Below, piece by piece: positions 26,401 to 36,792 of a stretch of DNA of 64,000 nucleotides. The notes beneath the pieces were generated by a model. The model was not told where the DNA came from. It ran no database searches and saw nothing but the letters and a program-made list of their open reading frames with translations. The DNA comes from Gymnogyps californianus (Eukaryota > Chordata > Aves > Accipitriformes > Cathartidae). The stretch spans positions 59,936,707-60,000,706 of the forward strand of contig NC_059473.1 of the NCBI RefSeq assembly GCF_018139145.2, written 5' to 3'. Each line of letters begins with the position of its first letter. The stretch's first letter is position 1. Both the position numbers and the translations under genes were made by a program.

Positions 26401-29400
26401 ACTGCTGTAAAAATAAAGTATATACACAACCATATACTAGTATACTTCAGGACTGACAGGTACAGATCCACTGTCACATAATGTTACAAAGATAAGAAAG
26501 CAAAAACTGAGAATATCACTGCCGACAAAAGCTGGTTTTCAGAGTTTTGTTTGTTAAGATATACAGGTATTCTCTGACAGGGACTTCTGCCAGCATTCAT
26601 TCCATTAGCATTACAAAGGACCTCTTATATTATGCTTTGTGTGCCAATTCTGCTTATTGAAGAAGCTGATATGATGACATGATTGCTCAAACCATCATAT
26701 ATATATATTCACACACACACACACACACACACTTACTAATTAACAGAAAACCAAACCAAGGCCAAATCTATCCAATACAGATTTGTCGGTACCCAAAAGC
26801 TGGCAATAAAGAGGTGGGCTTACAGCAGAGCACCACACTAGCACTGAGGATGCAAAGGCCTCCAGGAGTGCTCTCTATGTGTAGGATTCTGCCAGTATCA
26901 ACAAGGCAATCTAGGATGACTTAATATAAGACTGCTTTGCACTGCCTATTAGGTACCGGCAGGCAGTGTGTATATCAGACTGGTAACTGGCTCAAACTTC
27001 ACTGCTGGTAAATACATAATGTGGACATACAGTCTGAGAACAATAATTGATCAACACTCCCATCCTTATTTCTTTCCATCATGCCATTCACTAATGCAGA
27101 TATACCCCAGGGATATATCACTATATTATGGTTTTGTACTTTGGTCTTAATTTTACTACTCTTTAGTTACTTTAGAAGAACTCCACTTTAGTACGGTTAC
27201 CAACAACAAAAGCACTAAAAACAAACAAGCAAGCAAAAATCATCTAATACCTACTTTTCATGTACTTACATTCTTTATTTTTGGCAATGGTGGTGGAGGC
27301 AGGAAAAAGCGAAGGTCGATATCTTTGGATCGAGCCAAACCTACAGCAGTCCTTTGATCACAGGTTTGGGCAACTGTACCATACTGATAATCTGTAGTAC
27401 AAGAACTTCAGTGCTAGGGTTAAAACTAACCTTAAATATTTCATTTGGTTTTAAATGTAGTTTCTGATCTACTTTGTAAATATACTTGAAAAAAGAACCA
27501 CCTTTCTGCTATCTACTTAAATAAGCTCTGATTTTGTAACCACTAATTCCAAAAGATAAAAATTGCAGATGTTAGACCAGCACTATACTGAGCTGAAATA
27601 CACCTGGGCACTAATTGGTCATTACAGACCAGTTTCATAAAGGTCATCAGATATAAGTTGAACACAAGCAAAAGCAAATGTTCAGTATTGCCACTGTGAA
27701 AGGAATACAAGGACTACAAACCCAAGCTTAATCCCCTCGGCTTGAGTTAAAATTTGAACGGCATCTTGCATAGTTTTTTCTGCATACAGTATTAAAAACC
27801 AGAGCCTTAAATCCAAATGCTGCAAAGACATAGACACCTAATTTTAAATGATACAAAAGGCACTTTTCAATAAAATTGTTAATGTCACAAAATCAGGTGA
27901 CCTTAGAAAAGGCAGGATAGCACCACAGTAAAGTTTTAAGTAGCCCTTCCTTACCGAAGATACGACACAGACTTTCAGTTACCCTACTGAAGGCAAACCA
28001 GATTTAAACAGTAACTACTGTTCCTTTCCAAAACCTACCTACTTTATAACTGGAGAAACTGAAAATTACATACCGAAATTAAGTGGCAAACTGAAGGAAA
28101 AGAAAATATAGCCTTAAAGTGGATCAATACTTTTTTCTATAAAAATTTGTTTCTATCCTTGTTACTGTTACACAATACTAGAACAAAACTGACAAGCCAT
28201 TTAAAATATACTTCTCACAAACAGTCACAGATTGGCCACATTTTTTCTTTGGTGCAGATCACTTACAGCTGCAAACTGAAGTCACTGAAGCTGTGCTTTG
28301 GACAAGCAAAATACTGTATTTAGGATAACAGGTATGCTGAACAATTTGGTCCTAGCTGTGAAAAGTTAGCACATACTTTCAGTCTTAACCTTTCTTGGAC
28401 TCGATTTTGGAATATCAGGTTAAAAAAAGCCCATTTCCCTCATGAGGTAGTTGGCAAGAATAATTAGTGTTTCTGAAACATCCAAATACTACAGCAATGA
28501 CCACTACAGAGAAAAGGAGATAACAAAAAGCAACTAGATTGCCGAGTACTGGCCATCTTGTGCGCTGAGATCCTGAGATCACCTGCTAACAGATAGTATT
28601 CTCCTATGAACATGACACAGTTATATTAAATTAGTACACAAAGCTTCAGTTTTGGTACATCCTGGCTTTCAAGTGTTTTCAAACATAGTTTTTTGATGTA
28701 AATTGCTTAGGGAAATTAATTAGAATTTTAAAGAGGCAATCTGAAACAAGATAAATCCCATGGCGTGGAATTGCACTGGAAGAGTGAAAGGTCCTCAACT
28801 GACTGGATTACCAGAATAATGAGAGTCAAGATAGAGTGTCACCTAGTTTATGTGGACTAGTGATGGAGGGGGGAGGAGGACACACATACACACACACCCA
28901 CCTTTTACTTGGGGTTTCAAGGATATTTGCTGCTAGAGCAATGGGGAGAGCTTATTACTACTAAATAATAACTAGGATGGAAAATGGCTTACAAACAATG
29001 CTTGCACATACAAGTCCTCTACCTCTAGTTTGTCATTACTACCTTGCTATTACTACCTATCAGCTTCTAACCAATTTTTATTAACTTAATCATGGCCTTA
29101 AACTCACTCTTACAGAGCCTTATAAAAATCACTGCCAGAACTTGTGACCGTGTTAGCAGTCCCGACAGAAAAACCAAGGAACTAATGAACATGAACTGCC
29201 CTCCCACACCACAGCAGTGGTTGCACTTCTCTGGTGGGGAAACAGAGAGAAGCCCACACTGCAGACACACACTCTGTATCAGGGTATTAGGAAAGAACAA
29301 TTGCTTGAAATGTAAATAAACCCCTCACATTTTAGACCAAATTTCAGAGTGTATTTACACTTCTTGCAGCTACTAGCTTTTTTTCATGTTGGCAGCAGAC

Positions 29401-32400
29401 TCGGAACAGTTAACTGAGACTTTGTCACATTTCTGGGATGGATTAGGCTACATCAGCATACGTTACCATGCCAGTGACTGTTGTTTGCCAGGTCTTGTAC
29501 AGCCTGCAGTCGGACCTCTTTGTCTTCTGACTGACTTCTCTTTAAGAGAAGCCATAAGGCACATTCATGATCTTCTCCATCAAATGTACTGAATTGTTCT
29601 TTTACCAGGAAACAAATAAAACCCAAGTTATTACTAATGAGCATTTTAACAGTCATGTTTCTATTTGAGTAAAAAAATCTGTTTCTTTTAATATTTGAAT
29701 ATTAGTCGTTAACAGTAATTTAGAGTGTAATGCTTTAATATTAAATTAGTACAACAAACAATGACAGAATAACATCAGTAAAATGCTGATCCTTAAATTA
29801 ATAGGATGGTTTTGATTCATTTTAGTGGTGTCAAGTTGATATTTCATATATATATATATATGTTACACACACAACTCCTGGCTGGCATTTACCAAACAGA
29901 ATTGCCAGCTTACAGCAGGAGCTGGAAATGATTAGCAACTCTGAGGCTCTGACCTTGAACAATTAATTTCATAGCATGACAGTGGAGCTACATATTGTTG
30001 TAATCATTTAACAGAGAGTTAACTGAGAATAGATACTATGCCTCAGGAGCACAGTTTCTTATATGAATTGAAATTCTTATTTTAAATTACTGTAAAAAGC
30101 AGTGACACACTGTTACAAAAAGACTGTGCTGCTTTCAGTTAATATTGGCAATTCTGATGAAAGCATAACATACTTTTCTAAAATGAAATTTTGAGAGTAT
30201 TTCATCCCCCAAACACCTTTTGTACACAAAACTGGTATCAAATATTAACCTGGTATCTTAAGCTTCAAATCTCTTCTGAAACAGGAAAAAAAGAAAAAAA
30301 ATCTCAAATCTCTTCTTAACCATCACTTTCATTTACTTCAAGAAAAGGAATGGTTTTAATACATAGAAAATATACTAATATTCTATATTAATATAGAAAA
30401 TTGTAAGTAATATTACCACGTTTCAAACACAAAAGAACAGTTAAGTTTGTAAGAAAAAATATTTTACTTTCTAAAAGGCTTATGTTTTACTATTCAAAAA
30501 TAATAATCATAGATAAAGCCATGCTTTCAATACCTACCATTAAAAGGTCTCCGGAAAATTTTAGCTTCTGTTTCTAGAATTTTCCTCACTGCTTTATGGA
30601 TTTCTTTTCTGGCTTGGTATGTGATCCCTACAAGAGTATTTTTAGATTGTCTGAAAGACAGTTCTCTCACATTATTTTTCATACTTGTATTAAAAAATAT
30701 ATATACACACATATGAACATATATAGAGAGAATTATCTCATATATAGAGAACTGTATGTATAGAACTATCTTAAAAAAAGAGCCACCAGCTTAAAATAAA
30801 TTCAGTGACATTGTGAAGAACATTATTTTTGTAACAGATCTCAGGAAATATAACTTTCCTTACATAAAGGTGACTTACAGAAACATTCTATTCTCTTAAA
30901 ATTCTATTTTTGGAATCCAAACAATTATGCATCTTACCTTGATATTCACTTGGATTTAGAGAAGTTGTACGTACGTATACATAGGATTTAAGTTTTTCTT
31001 GATGTATAGCTTGAGTATCGATTTGCAGTAACTTCTTTAAGGACAGGACTTCATATGTAATGAATACAAAACCTCTTTAAATAAAAGAAAACTGCATATG
31101 AATATTAATTTTAAAAATATGATGGCAAAAATACGTTAACAATCATTTTGGTATAAATCATCCAGATTTTACCAAATACGTAATATTCTGCAGAATATTT
31201 TAATTTAGCAAAGTAAAGAAAATACTCTAAAATACTTAGAGTAATAACTATCAGAAAATATGCTTCAAAACTATATTCTACCATGTCTAAAGGTCCCCTA
31301 ATATTGTCACATTTTTTGAAAGATACATGAATTAAAATTTTAACTGTATACATACGTTACATATATGCTGGCCAGTTACAACTTACCCTAGTATAAGCGA
31401 TCCAGTTACCTTTGCAATTTTTCCTTGGAAGAAAAATGAAAAATTCAGGTCAAAGTTGTGTGCATCACCTCAATATAAACAGTTAGCATTTGATTACCAG
31501 ACAGTAAGAATGTCAGCCATTGAGAGTAAGCTTTTTAAAATTTTTCTATTGCTCTCTGGCTTTCAGGAAACTATTACCTAAATTTACAAACAGAGAAAAC
31601 ATTACTTGATTAGAATTTCCTGCTCTCCTAAGCAAGATGCTAAAACATGTATCCTGCCAGTGCTATTTACTTTGGAGTATTGCTACCTATCAATTACATT
31701 CATTGCTCAGCTGCTGGAATCAACAGTAAACTTTCTCTGCCTGTATCACCAGCATTCATTTGGAACTCTGGATTATTTTAAGGACTTAACTTTTTCTTAC
31801 ATGGTGCGGATATTTCTTCAATGTACATGAATACATATAGGAATATGTATGTTCTTTGAAAAGTCCTGCAAAGTCTCCCTAAGAAAATACATTTTCAAAA
31901 ATAATTCCATTGAATCTGATTTATAGAGCAAACAGCTGAATAAACACATGCCACTTGCAACAATTTCCCTTTTAAGTCTAACGATTCCTGTCATATTTGA
32001 GCTATTTTGCCTGGACAAAGTTGAGCTGATTATCTGGATGTAAGGATCTCAATACAGAGGAACTCTATTATTACGAGTAGCAGCAAACCCAGTGGAACAC
32101 ATCTCACCTATCATGAATAATTTCTTTTCCTCAGCATGAATTAGGAGATTTGCCCCACAACCACTGCCACCAGGTTCCGTCTTTGCGAGACCATAAGCAT
32201 TTTGCATGCAGACAAGAGGCAGCTACGTGTTGAAGAAATAACTGGCAGAGAAGGTTGAAGGCAAAAAAATGCAATGCTTCCTGTAGAGCAGAAACTGAAA
32301 TATCCTATCTTTTAATGCTCAAAAATAAACTTTAGAATTGTAAGAATTGTCATTCTGTACAGAAGGCACCAAAGAAAGCAGTGACTAAGCAGGAAAGACT

Positions 32401-32880
32401 GCAGAACTAATATCAGTAAATAAGCAGGAAGAAACAATAGAAACAAACTTTATTCACGGTTTATGGATGTAATTGTTTCATGGCTCTAGAGGTTACAAAA
32501 AAAAAGTCAGATACAAAATGGAGTTTAAGATAGTTTAATGAGATTGCATTTGGGGGGGGACTCTCATCTCACGTTCTAATCCCAGATAATCTGCTGGTGT
32601 CATTTTACATATCACTATGCAAAGCAAGGTCAGAAGCAGACATCCACTGCAGGCAAATAAAAGCTTTTGGTCACAAACTATTCAGGGATTTAGATCTTTA
32701 CTATCATTTAGTTATGCAAGGCATCATACCAACACAGATTTTTCCTTTTTATTAACACCTCAGTTCAATACATATAGCACTGTACTTACTGATATCATTC
32801 CACGGTAGGTGTGTTTTTGCGGCTGGACCAGAGGTTCCTATTTGTCTATAGCAAAATATGCAGTAAGCGGCCACTGACAT
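11301..32880 (-). CDS. SERAC1: SERAC1, complete coding region (16 coding exons)
   Basis: Minus-strand join: 32880-32790, 31423-31387, 31074-30938, 30627-30538, 29598-29467, 27391-27270, 25755-25627, 24232-24119, 22455-22293, 19467-19317, 18483-18342, 17533-17433, 14831-14734, 14185-14003, 13520-13377, 11437-11301. The total is 1971 bp, 656 residues plus stop; I recall the human protein as about 654. SERAC1 acts at the mitochondria-ER contact and is needed for phosphatidylglycerol remodelling and cholesterol trafficking; loss causes MEGDEL syndrome in humans. Visible parts: a hydrophobic segment near residues 36-50 (probable membrane anchor), a helical repeat-like middle, and an alpha/beta-hydrolase domain from about 394 with FVHGLLG, a nucleophile turn SHSMGG (Ser about 500), [11 protein letters not shown], and a C-terminal [11 protein letters not shown] with a likely catalytic His. 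All junctions keep frame. Introns not listed separately (11438-13376, 22456-24118, 24233-25626, 25756-27269, 27392-29466, 29599-30537, 31424-32789) hold only simple repeats and unrecognised sequence. Confidence 0.95.
13377..13520 (-). CDS. SERAC1: SERAC1 exon 16
   Basis: It has 144 bp. Acceptor is TTTCTCAG; donor is GTAAGT at 13376-13371. It encodes [20 protein letters not shown] and on through [21 protein letters not shown], part of the hydrolase domain C-terminal half. Confidence 0.94.
14003..14185 (-). CDS. SERAC1: SERAC1 exon 15
   Basis: It has 183 bp. It encodes [20 protein letters not shown], then [20 protein letters not shown] and [16 protein letters not shown]. The helix after the nucleophile turn and the strand [11 protein letters not shown] are typical of this lipase-like family. 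Donor is GTACGC, a weaker site than its neighbours. Confidence 0.95.
14734..14831 (-). CDS. SERAC1: SERAC1 exon 14, nucleophile motif
   Basis: It has 98 bp with acceptor TTTGCAG and donor GTAAGC. It encodes [20 protein letters not shown] and [12 protein letters not shown]. The serine of SHSMG (residue about 500) is the expected nucleophile. The first glycine of the classical GxSxG motif is a serine here. Confidence 0.95.
15395..15510 (+). mobile_element. Ancient MIR/CORE-SINE-like relic
   Basis: The run ATAATCTCCACTTTATAAAT, then GAGACTGAG, a degenerate AGGTTGAAAATGAATCTGTG and AAACCCATG follow the order of the MIR core and 3' part (count-like 'attttacagatgaggaaactgag ... gtggcagag ... aaccca'). 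It is strongly diverged; the family could instead be another old SINE or LINE tail with the same core. Confidence 0.5.
16067..16273 (-). mobile_element. CR1 LINE fragment, 3' end, minus orientation
   Basis: Begins with the CR1 terminal octamer pattern in reverse (AGAATCATAGAATCATTT) and runs through the complement of the end of the reverse-transcriptase ORF and 3' UTR to about GTGAAGAAATTTTTTTAA. It is 5'-truncated, as usual for CR1. It lies in SERAC1 intron 13 in the same orientation as the gene, and is the inverted partner of the copy at 16580-17034. Confidence 0.92.
16580..17034 (+). mobile_element. CR1 LINE fragment, 3' end of RT ORF plus 3' UTR
   Basis: An open frame reads [59 protein letters not shown], characteristic of the CR1 ORF2 C-terminus, followed by a short 3' UTR and the terminal ATTCTATGATTCTAT repeats. 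The frame is still open through the CR1 part, so this copy is fairly young, but it is 5'-truncated and cannot be active by itself. It is antisense to SERAC1. Confidence 0.95.
17433..17533 (-). CDS. SERAC1: SERAC1 exon 13
   Basis: It has 101 bp. It encodes [20 protein letters not shown] and [13 protein letters not shown]. Acceptor is AATTTAG, donor GTAACA. The strand RIISVEYDT precedes the nucleophile turn. Confidence 0.94.
18342..18483 (-). CDS. SERAC1: SERAC1 exon 12, start of hydrolase domain
   Basis: It has 142 bp. It encodes [20 protein letters not shown] and an acidic loop ending CWPK. FVHGLLG is the first core strand with the His-Gly of the oxyanion region in this fold. Acceptor is TGTATCAG; donor GTAAAA. 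Confidence 0.95.
19317..19467 (-). CDS. SERAC1: SERAC1 exon 11
   Basis: It has 151 bp. It encodes [40 protein letters not shown] and PQYRS. It links the helical repeat region to the hydrolase domain. Donor is GTAAAG. Confidence 0.94.
19468..22292 (-). other. SERAC1: SERAC1 intron 10 contents
   Basis: Holds the degenerate LINE relic at 21340-21650. A CA-rich tract is at 20227-20238. Nothing else recognised. Confidence 0.6.
21340..21650 (-). mobile_element. Degenerate CR1-like LINE, RT C-terminal region
   Basis: The minus-strand reading contains [20 protein letters not shown], then [20 protein letters not shown]. This aligns by eye with the CR1/L3-type pattern '[33 protein letters not shown]'. 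The frame is open by chance over about 110 codons but many conserved positions are lost. It lies in SERAC1 intron 10 in sense orientation. Confidence 0.7.
22293..22455 (-). CDS. SERAC1: SERAC1 exon 10
   Basis: It has 163 bp. It encodes [20 protein letters not shown], then [20 protein letters not shown] and IVRAG. The GGLQLLQR...[11 protein letters not shown] pattern is armadillo/HEAT-like. Donor is GTAAAA. Confidence 0.95.
24119..24232 (-). CDS. SERAC1: SERAC1 exon 9
   Basis: It has 114 bp in phase 0 at both ends. It encodes [20 protein letters not shown] and [18 protein letters not shown]. Acceptor is CATTTCAG; donor GTAATT. Confidence 0.93.
25627..25755 (-). CDS. SERAC1: SERAC1 exon 8
   Basis: It has 129 bp in phase 0. 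It encodes [20 protein letters not shown], then [20 protein letters not shown] and ARR. Acceptor TTCACAG; donor GTGAGT. Confidence 0.94.
26694..26732. repeat. (AT)n(AC)n microsatellite
   Basis: An AT run to about 26708 is followed by an uninterrupted AC run at 26710-26732, in a SERAC1 intron. Likely length-polymorphic. Confidence 0.9.
27270..27391 (-). CDS. SERAC1: SERAC1 exon 7
   Basis: It has 122 bp. It encodes [20 protein letters not shown], then [20 protein letters not shown]. The proline run after DLRFFL is conserved with my recollection of human. Donor GTAAGT. Confidence 0.94.
29467..29598 (-). CDS. SERAC1: SERAC1 exon 6
   Basis: It has 132 bp. It encodes [20 protein letters not shown] and [18 protein letters not shown] ending HWH. 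Acceptor is GGTAAAAG, a poor polypyrimidine tract; donor GTAACG. The frame joins cleanly to both neighbours despite the weak acceptor. Confidence 0.92.
29846..29861. repeat. Short (AT)n repeat
   Basis: About eight AT units in a SERAC1 intron. Confidence 0.8.
30538..30627 (-). CDS. SERAC1: SERAC1 exon 5
   Basis: It has 90 bp. It encodes [20 protein letters not shown] and AKIFRRPFN. Acceptor is CTTGTAG at 30630-30628. Using this site joins to exon 4 as [10 protein letters not shown], matching the family; a CTTTCAG 23 nt upstream would shift the frame. Confidence 0.9.
30938..31074 (-). CDS. SERAC1: SERAC1 exon 4
   Basis: It has 137 bp. It encodes [20 protein letters not shown], then [20 protein letters not shown] and PSEYQ. 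It completes the hydrophobic segment begun in exon 3. Donor GTAAGA. Confidence 0.92.
31387..31423 (-). CDS. SERAC1: SERAC1 exon 3, 37-bp microexon
   Basis: It encodes [12 protein letters not shown] with split codons at both ends (Arg before, Gly after). Acceptor TTCCAAG, donor GTAAGT. It supplies most of the putative membrane segment. Confidence 0.9.
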
Positions 32881-32881
32881 T
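32790..32881 (-). CDS. SERAC1: SERAC1 exon 2 with start codon
   Basis: ATG is plus-strand 32880-32878, one base after the acceptor ACACAG. It encodes [30 protein letters not shown]. The start is chosen because it matches the human N-terminus as I recall it (MSLAAYC) and lies at the exon start; the upstream in-frame ATG at 33024 sits in the intron. Confidence 0.92.
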
Positions 32882-32968
32882 CTGTGTATTAACAAAACAA
32901 ACAAACAAAAGTAATTATTGATTTGAGAATTACAGCAGAAAACCTGTATCAGTTTTTTTCCTGTCTTT

Positions 32969-33003
32969 TTACAGCAAAGGTCATGATTTACAGCAAAGGT
33001 CAC
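32969..33003. repeat. Two-unit tandem repeat with AGGTCA half-sites
   Basis: TTACAGCAAAGGTCATGA is followed by TTACAGCAAAGGTCACAA about 18 bases later, just upstream of SERAC1 exon 2. Each unit has AAAGGTCA, a nuclear-receptor half-site sequence. The duplication may simply be slippage. Confidence 0.7.
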
Positions 33004-33859
33004 AATAAACCCTATTTGTGTCATTTCACTCCATATAAAGTGCTCTAATTAAAGAAGTCTATAAACTCCTCAATTTAATAGGCTGCATTTCAATTACAAT
33101 AAAAGTTTAAAGCAGTTTTTCATACAATTATGTGTTACTGTTGATTTTAGTATGTATCTCCTATTAACTTCTCTGCTTGTAAATCTCCTTTCCTACTTCT
33201 TAGTAACCCTCCCTTAAATACCAGATACGGCCATATCTCCATCAAGACATTACTCAATATGACATAGGCTTTAATACAACTCAGTAACCAACTGCTTTTA
33301 AAGTTCATAATTGATTGTGTTAGCAAGTAAGTCTTTTATTTTCACTAACAAGGCTCCAAGAACTACTACATATTTTTGCCTTTAAAAGGCAAATCCGACT
33401 CATACTTCAAGAATGTAAAAACTCTACAGTTAATAAAAATAAGTATTGGTTCTAAAATGCTCTGACTCCATGGGCTCATGAAACTCATAGGGCATGCTTA
33501 CAGGTAAAACATAAAGGACACATCTCATTCTACAAAAATTCTTACACATGCAAAAGAATTAAAACCTAGCCATAGCCATGAAGAAGGGGAGAACCTTTTC
33601 TAAAATTAAGACCTCAGCAATTCAACATTATGAAGACACAGAATACTGACAGACTAATTGCACTGTATTCACTGAATGCTGAAATCAAACTAGAATTTTT
33701 TTTCCAAACAGTCACAAACACACATAACTTATTTTAGAACTACCAAAGTTCTGAATGTACAAGCAACTCAATGCAAGCACGAATATTCTTGACAGTAACG
33801 GTCTCCATGAAAGTAGTATGTGAGTTCATCAGAAATATGAAACGATTTATTCTTCTGAC

Positions 33860-33960
33860 CTATCTACGATGCAAGGCACTGAATTTTCCCCATTTTACAG
33901 GTAGGAAGATGAGTTAAGACAAGCACGCTGCAACTTCCTTACACATTCTAGATATTACCT
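33860..33960 (+). mobile_element. Possible MIR/CORE-like relic
   Basis: GCAAGGCACTGAATTTTCCC then CATTTTACAGGTAGGAAGAT and GAGTTAAGACAAGCACGCTG follows the MIR core order. Weak: only the core is recognisable. Confidence 0.35.
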
Positions 33961-36010
33961 TGCCTCTTGGAACAAGAGGACTACTCAGAAGAGACCGTAA
34001 AGGAGCCATGCACTTCAGCCCACTGATCAAGGCTGTATCTTAACCTCTGCACAATGAGGTTCAAAGAAAGTATAGCTATATTAGTCAAGCACTGAAAACC
34101 AAGGCAATTTAGGCCAGGCAAAAGCACCAATTCCTGTTTCTAGCACTCACGTATATTTACCATTTTATGTATTAGCAAAAGTTACTGCCTTTACATTTGA
34201 TTTATATACGAAAAACTTACCTAAGTTAGGAAAATAAACAAATTGGCTTTGGTAACCCACAACAACCACCAAGTTCTGCATGTTACTTCTGCTGAAGACT
34301 TAATCTCCAGTCTTAGTAGATAGAATGTGTAGTATTTTTAGTACAGGAATTAAGCCAAAATCCAGAAAGAATATTAAACATTTATAACAATAACAAAATA
34401 CACAAAAAATGTTTTTGCATACACTATAAAGTAACATGAAATTCATATTTTATAAGTGAAATTTTAGTGTCTGCATTGATACATTTACACTGACTGAAAT
34501 ACTGAGTTAATCTGTTTAAACGGATTTAAAACCACACCACACTCTCACATATTTATCAACTTATTATGGTGGAAACATAGACATCCTTATTAAATGTCAA
34601 ATTAAGTCCATATCACCACAATGACAATTAACTCAAAATGATAAAATGTCACGTGTGTAAATCTTGATCGGTAAATCTCATCTTGAAATATGGGAGCCCC
34701 TGATATTCTCCTTGAATTTAAGGTAATCTCTACAGGCCAAAAAAAGAGCTTGCATCACTTTTAATGTCAGTGTCCAATTTCTCTAAACAAAGGGACTTTT
34801 TTTGTTTCCTTCTATTAATATGTCTTCCTGTTTTTCCTGTTTCCCCAAAAGCTTTGATTTTTCCTTTCTCTTGCTTGTGTTTGGGAGATTTTGGAAAAAT
34901 GTCAGCATTACCCCAGCACTGCCACAATCACAGCAGACAACTTTTTGGCTTCTGTCATTTCAGTATTGTTTTCATGCATTCACTTCAACAGAGTACACAA
35001 CACTAGGAAACACTTTTAAGACATTAATCATCAGTCCTCTGGAGACACCTCCCCCACCTCCAAACTCTCTGTCCAATCTATGGCAGTTCCTTTACTATCT
35101 TTATTCACAGAACCACAGTCTTCACATTTATTCTTCTACCTAACCACAGCGCGTAACTGCAATAAACAGGTAGTTCAGTGACATCAGGTGCCACAACTCC
35201 CTGAATCCAAAACATGCACCTGCAAACACGAGAGGCCAAAGCGAGTACCGTTTCTTTGTTGCCAGGAAGCTCTGTTCAGGTCTGAGAGCAAATGCGCTTA
35301 GGTATATACAAATGTAACGCAAAAGGACCCATTTTGCACCCTGTTTCGCAGCTGGTTCAGGAAGCTCTGCAGCCTGCAACAAACTCCTGCACCGGCCCGT
35401 GCCGATGACGCTGCGTGGTGCCAACGTTTCTGCCATTACCCCAGCGTGGGGCAGGAACACTGCCGCCTGGCAACTAGGGTACATTTAAAAAAAAAAAAAA
35501 CAATTTTAGGCAATGCAACGTCTAAAAGGCCAAGGAGCAAAGCGGGGATAACTGCGTGCCTCTCTCCAAAGGGGGGAAAAAAACATTTGCTACCTTTTAT
35601 GCGCTCACACGGAGCAGGTGAAGCCTAAGGCACCACTGTTGTGTCTGGAGGTTTTTAACAAGCGCGGGCTTCCCCGAGGCCTCGCCGCGCCCGGGCGGGG
35701 CCGCGCCGCTCGGCAGGCGGAGGCTGAGGCCGGGGCGCCGTGGGGCGGCGCAGGCGCGCTCGCCGCTGCGGGCTCCCGGAGCCAGGAGGGACTTCGAGGC
35801 CGAGGTCGTTAAAATAATAACAAATATTAAGCCGGGAAAACACCCCCGCAAACCCTCTGAGGTAAACAAGCACCCCGCTTCGGCAGGCGGTGACGGCAGG
35901 ACTGAGCTCCCCGTGTCCCGCCCTGGAGCCCGACCCCACCGGGCCCGCCCCGCCCCGCCCGCCGGCCGACACAACCGAGCCCCCCCGCCCTGGGCAAACG
36001 CCACCGCTAC

Positions 36011-36085
36011 CTTCCGCCTCCGCCTCTCCTCCTCGCACCCGGCACCGGCGCCCACGCGCTGCCGTGACGTCAGCACGCTGCAGGC
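36011..36085 (-). other. SERAC1: SERAC1 noncoding first exon (approximate)
   Basis: A donor GAAG/GTAGCG lies on the minus strand with its GT at 36010-36009, inside the CpG island and downstream of the CRE. The transcription start is not determinable; the 5' edge given is a guess. Intron 1 (32882-36010) holds an AGGTCA repeat at 32969-33003 and no recognised gene. Confidence 0.4.
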
Positions 36086-36190
36086 AGCCCGGCCAATCGG
36101 GAGGCGATGCCGGAAGCGGAGGCGGGAGAGGGGAAGGCTGCGCATGCGCCTGCCACAGCCGTGACGGTGGCTGGCGGGCGCGGTGCCGGT
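36060..36190. promoter_or_regulatory. Bidirectional promoter core, SERAC1/GTF2H5
   Basis: In order: a full palindromic CRE, TGACGTCA, at 36065-36072; CCAAT at 36093-36097; an ETS-type CCGGAAG at 36110-36116; and an NRF1-type TGCGCATGCGCC at 36139-36150. No TATA box is seen on either side. CCAAT, ETS and NRF1 sites are typical of divergent housekeeping promoters, and NRF1 is common at mitochondrial genes, which suits SERAC1. Actual binding is inference. Confidence 0.75.
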
Positions 36191-36757
36191 CTCTCCGTCG
36201 TCAGGGACGCGAGCGGCGGTAGTGGCGGAGGTGAACGGCGGGTGGGACCGGAGGCCCTGGGAGCGGCGGGGCCTGCCGGCCGGAAGCCGTCTCGCCCGTT
36301 CAACGCCCCTAGCCGTCCCAGGGGCGGGTTGGGGTTTGTATCTCTCAGCCCAGGCCGCCTTTCGCAAGGCCGCGGCTCGCCTCCGGCAGTGGAAGGGCCG
36401 GTAGTCGACTGCAGCCGGTGGAGGAGCTCGGCCGGGCTGGCGGGGGGGCAGAGCTGCCCGGACTGCTCTCAGGGGTGAGGGGAGAGAACTTTAATTTTCA
36501 CAGCTCACCGCCATACCTGAGCGGGCCCTGCTACCCTGGCCTGGCCCTGCGTGCCTCTCTCCAAGCCCCCGGCCGCTCGGCCTGATAGCCGGGCAGCGCT
36601 GCTGGTCCGGTGGAGGTGAGTTGTCTTGAAGGATCGCTGAGTTCAACCAAGGCGTTGTTTCTTTTTCTTTCAGGTTTCCTGTGTTTACGTGTGTAACCCA
36701 AAGCAAGAGTTGTTCTTGTCACCTCTTCCTTTCAGCGTTTGTAAGAGAACTGAGAAG

Positions 36758-36792
36758 ATGGTGAATGTTCTGAAAGGTGTTCTGATTGAATG
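36758..36792 (+). CDS. GTF2H5: GTF2H5 first coding exon
   Basis: It encodes the first 11 residues, [11 protein letters not shown], and two bases of Cys. The context AAGATGG has A at -3 and G at +4, a strong Kozak match. The exon's 5' edge is 36736 (acceptor CCTTTCAG) or 36674 (acceptor TTCTTTCAG); sequence does not decide. A donor CGGAG/GTGAAC at 36230/36231 could end the noncoding first exon. Confidence 0.93.

Larger units (their letters stand above)
35640..36480. promoter_or_regulatory. CpG island shared by SERAC1 and GTF2H5
   Basis: An abrupt change from AT-rich sequence to dense GC with many CpG dinucleotides. It covers the divergent starts of both genes. Long ORFs on both strands here (for example minus 35597-36367) are side effects of the GC content. 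Confidence 0.85.

Noticed and set aside
35597..36367. 256-codon minus-strand ORF over the SERAC1/GTF2H5 promoter
   Set aside because: It crosses the promoter and first-exon region, has low-complexity Arg/Ala/Gly content and overlaps rival frames. It is a GC artefact.
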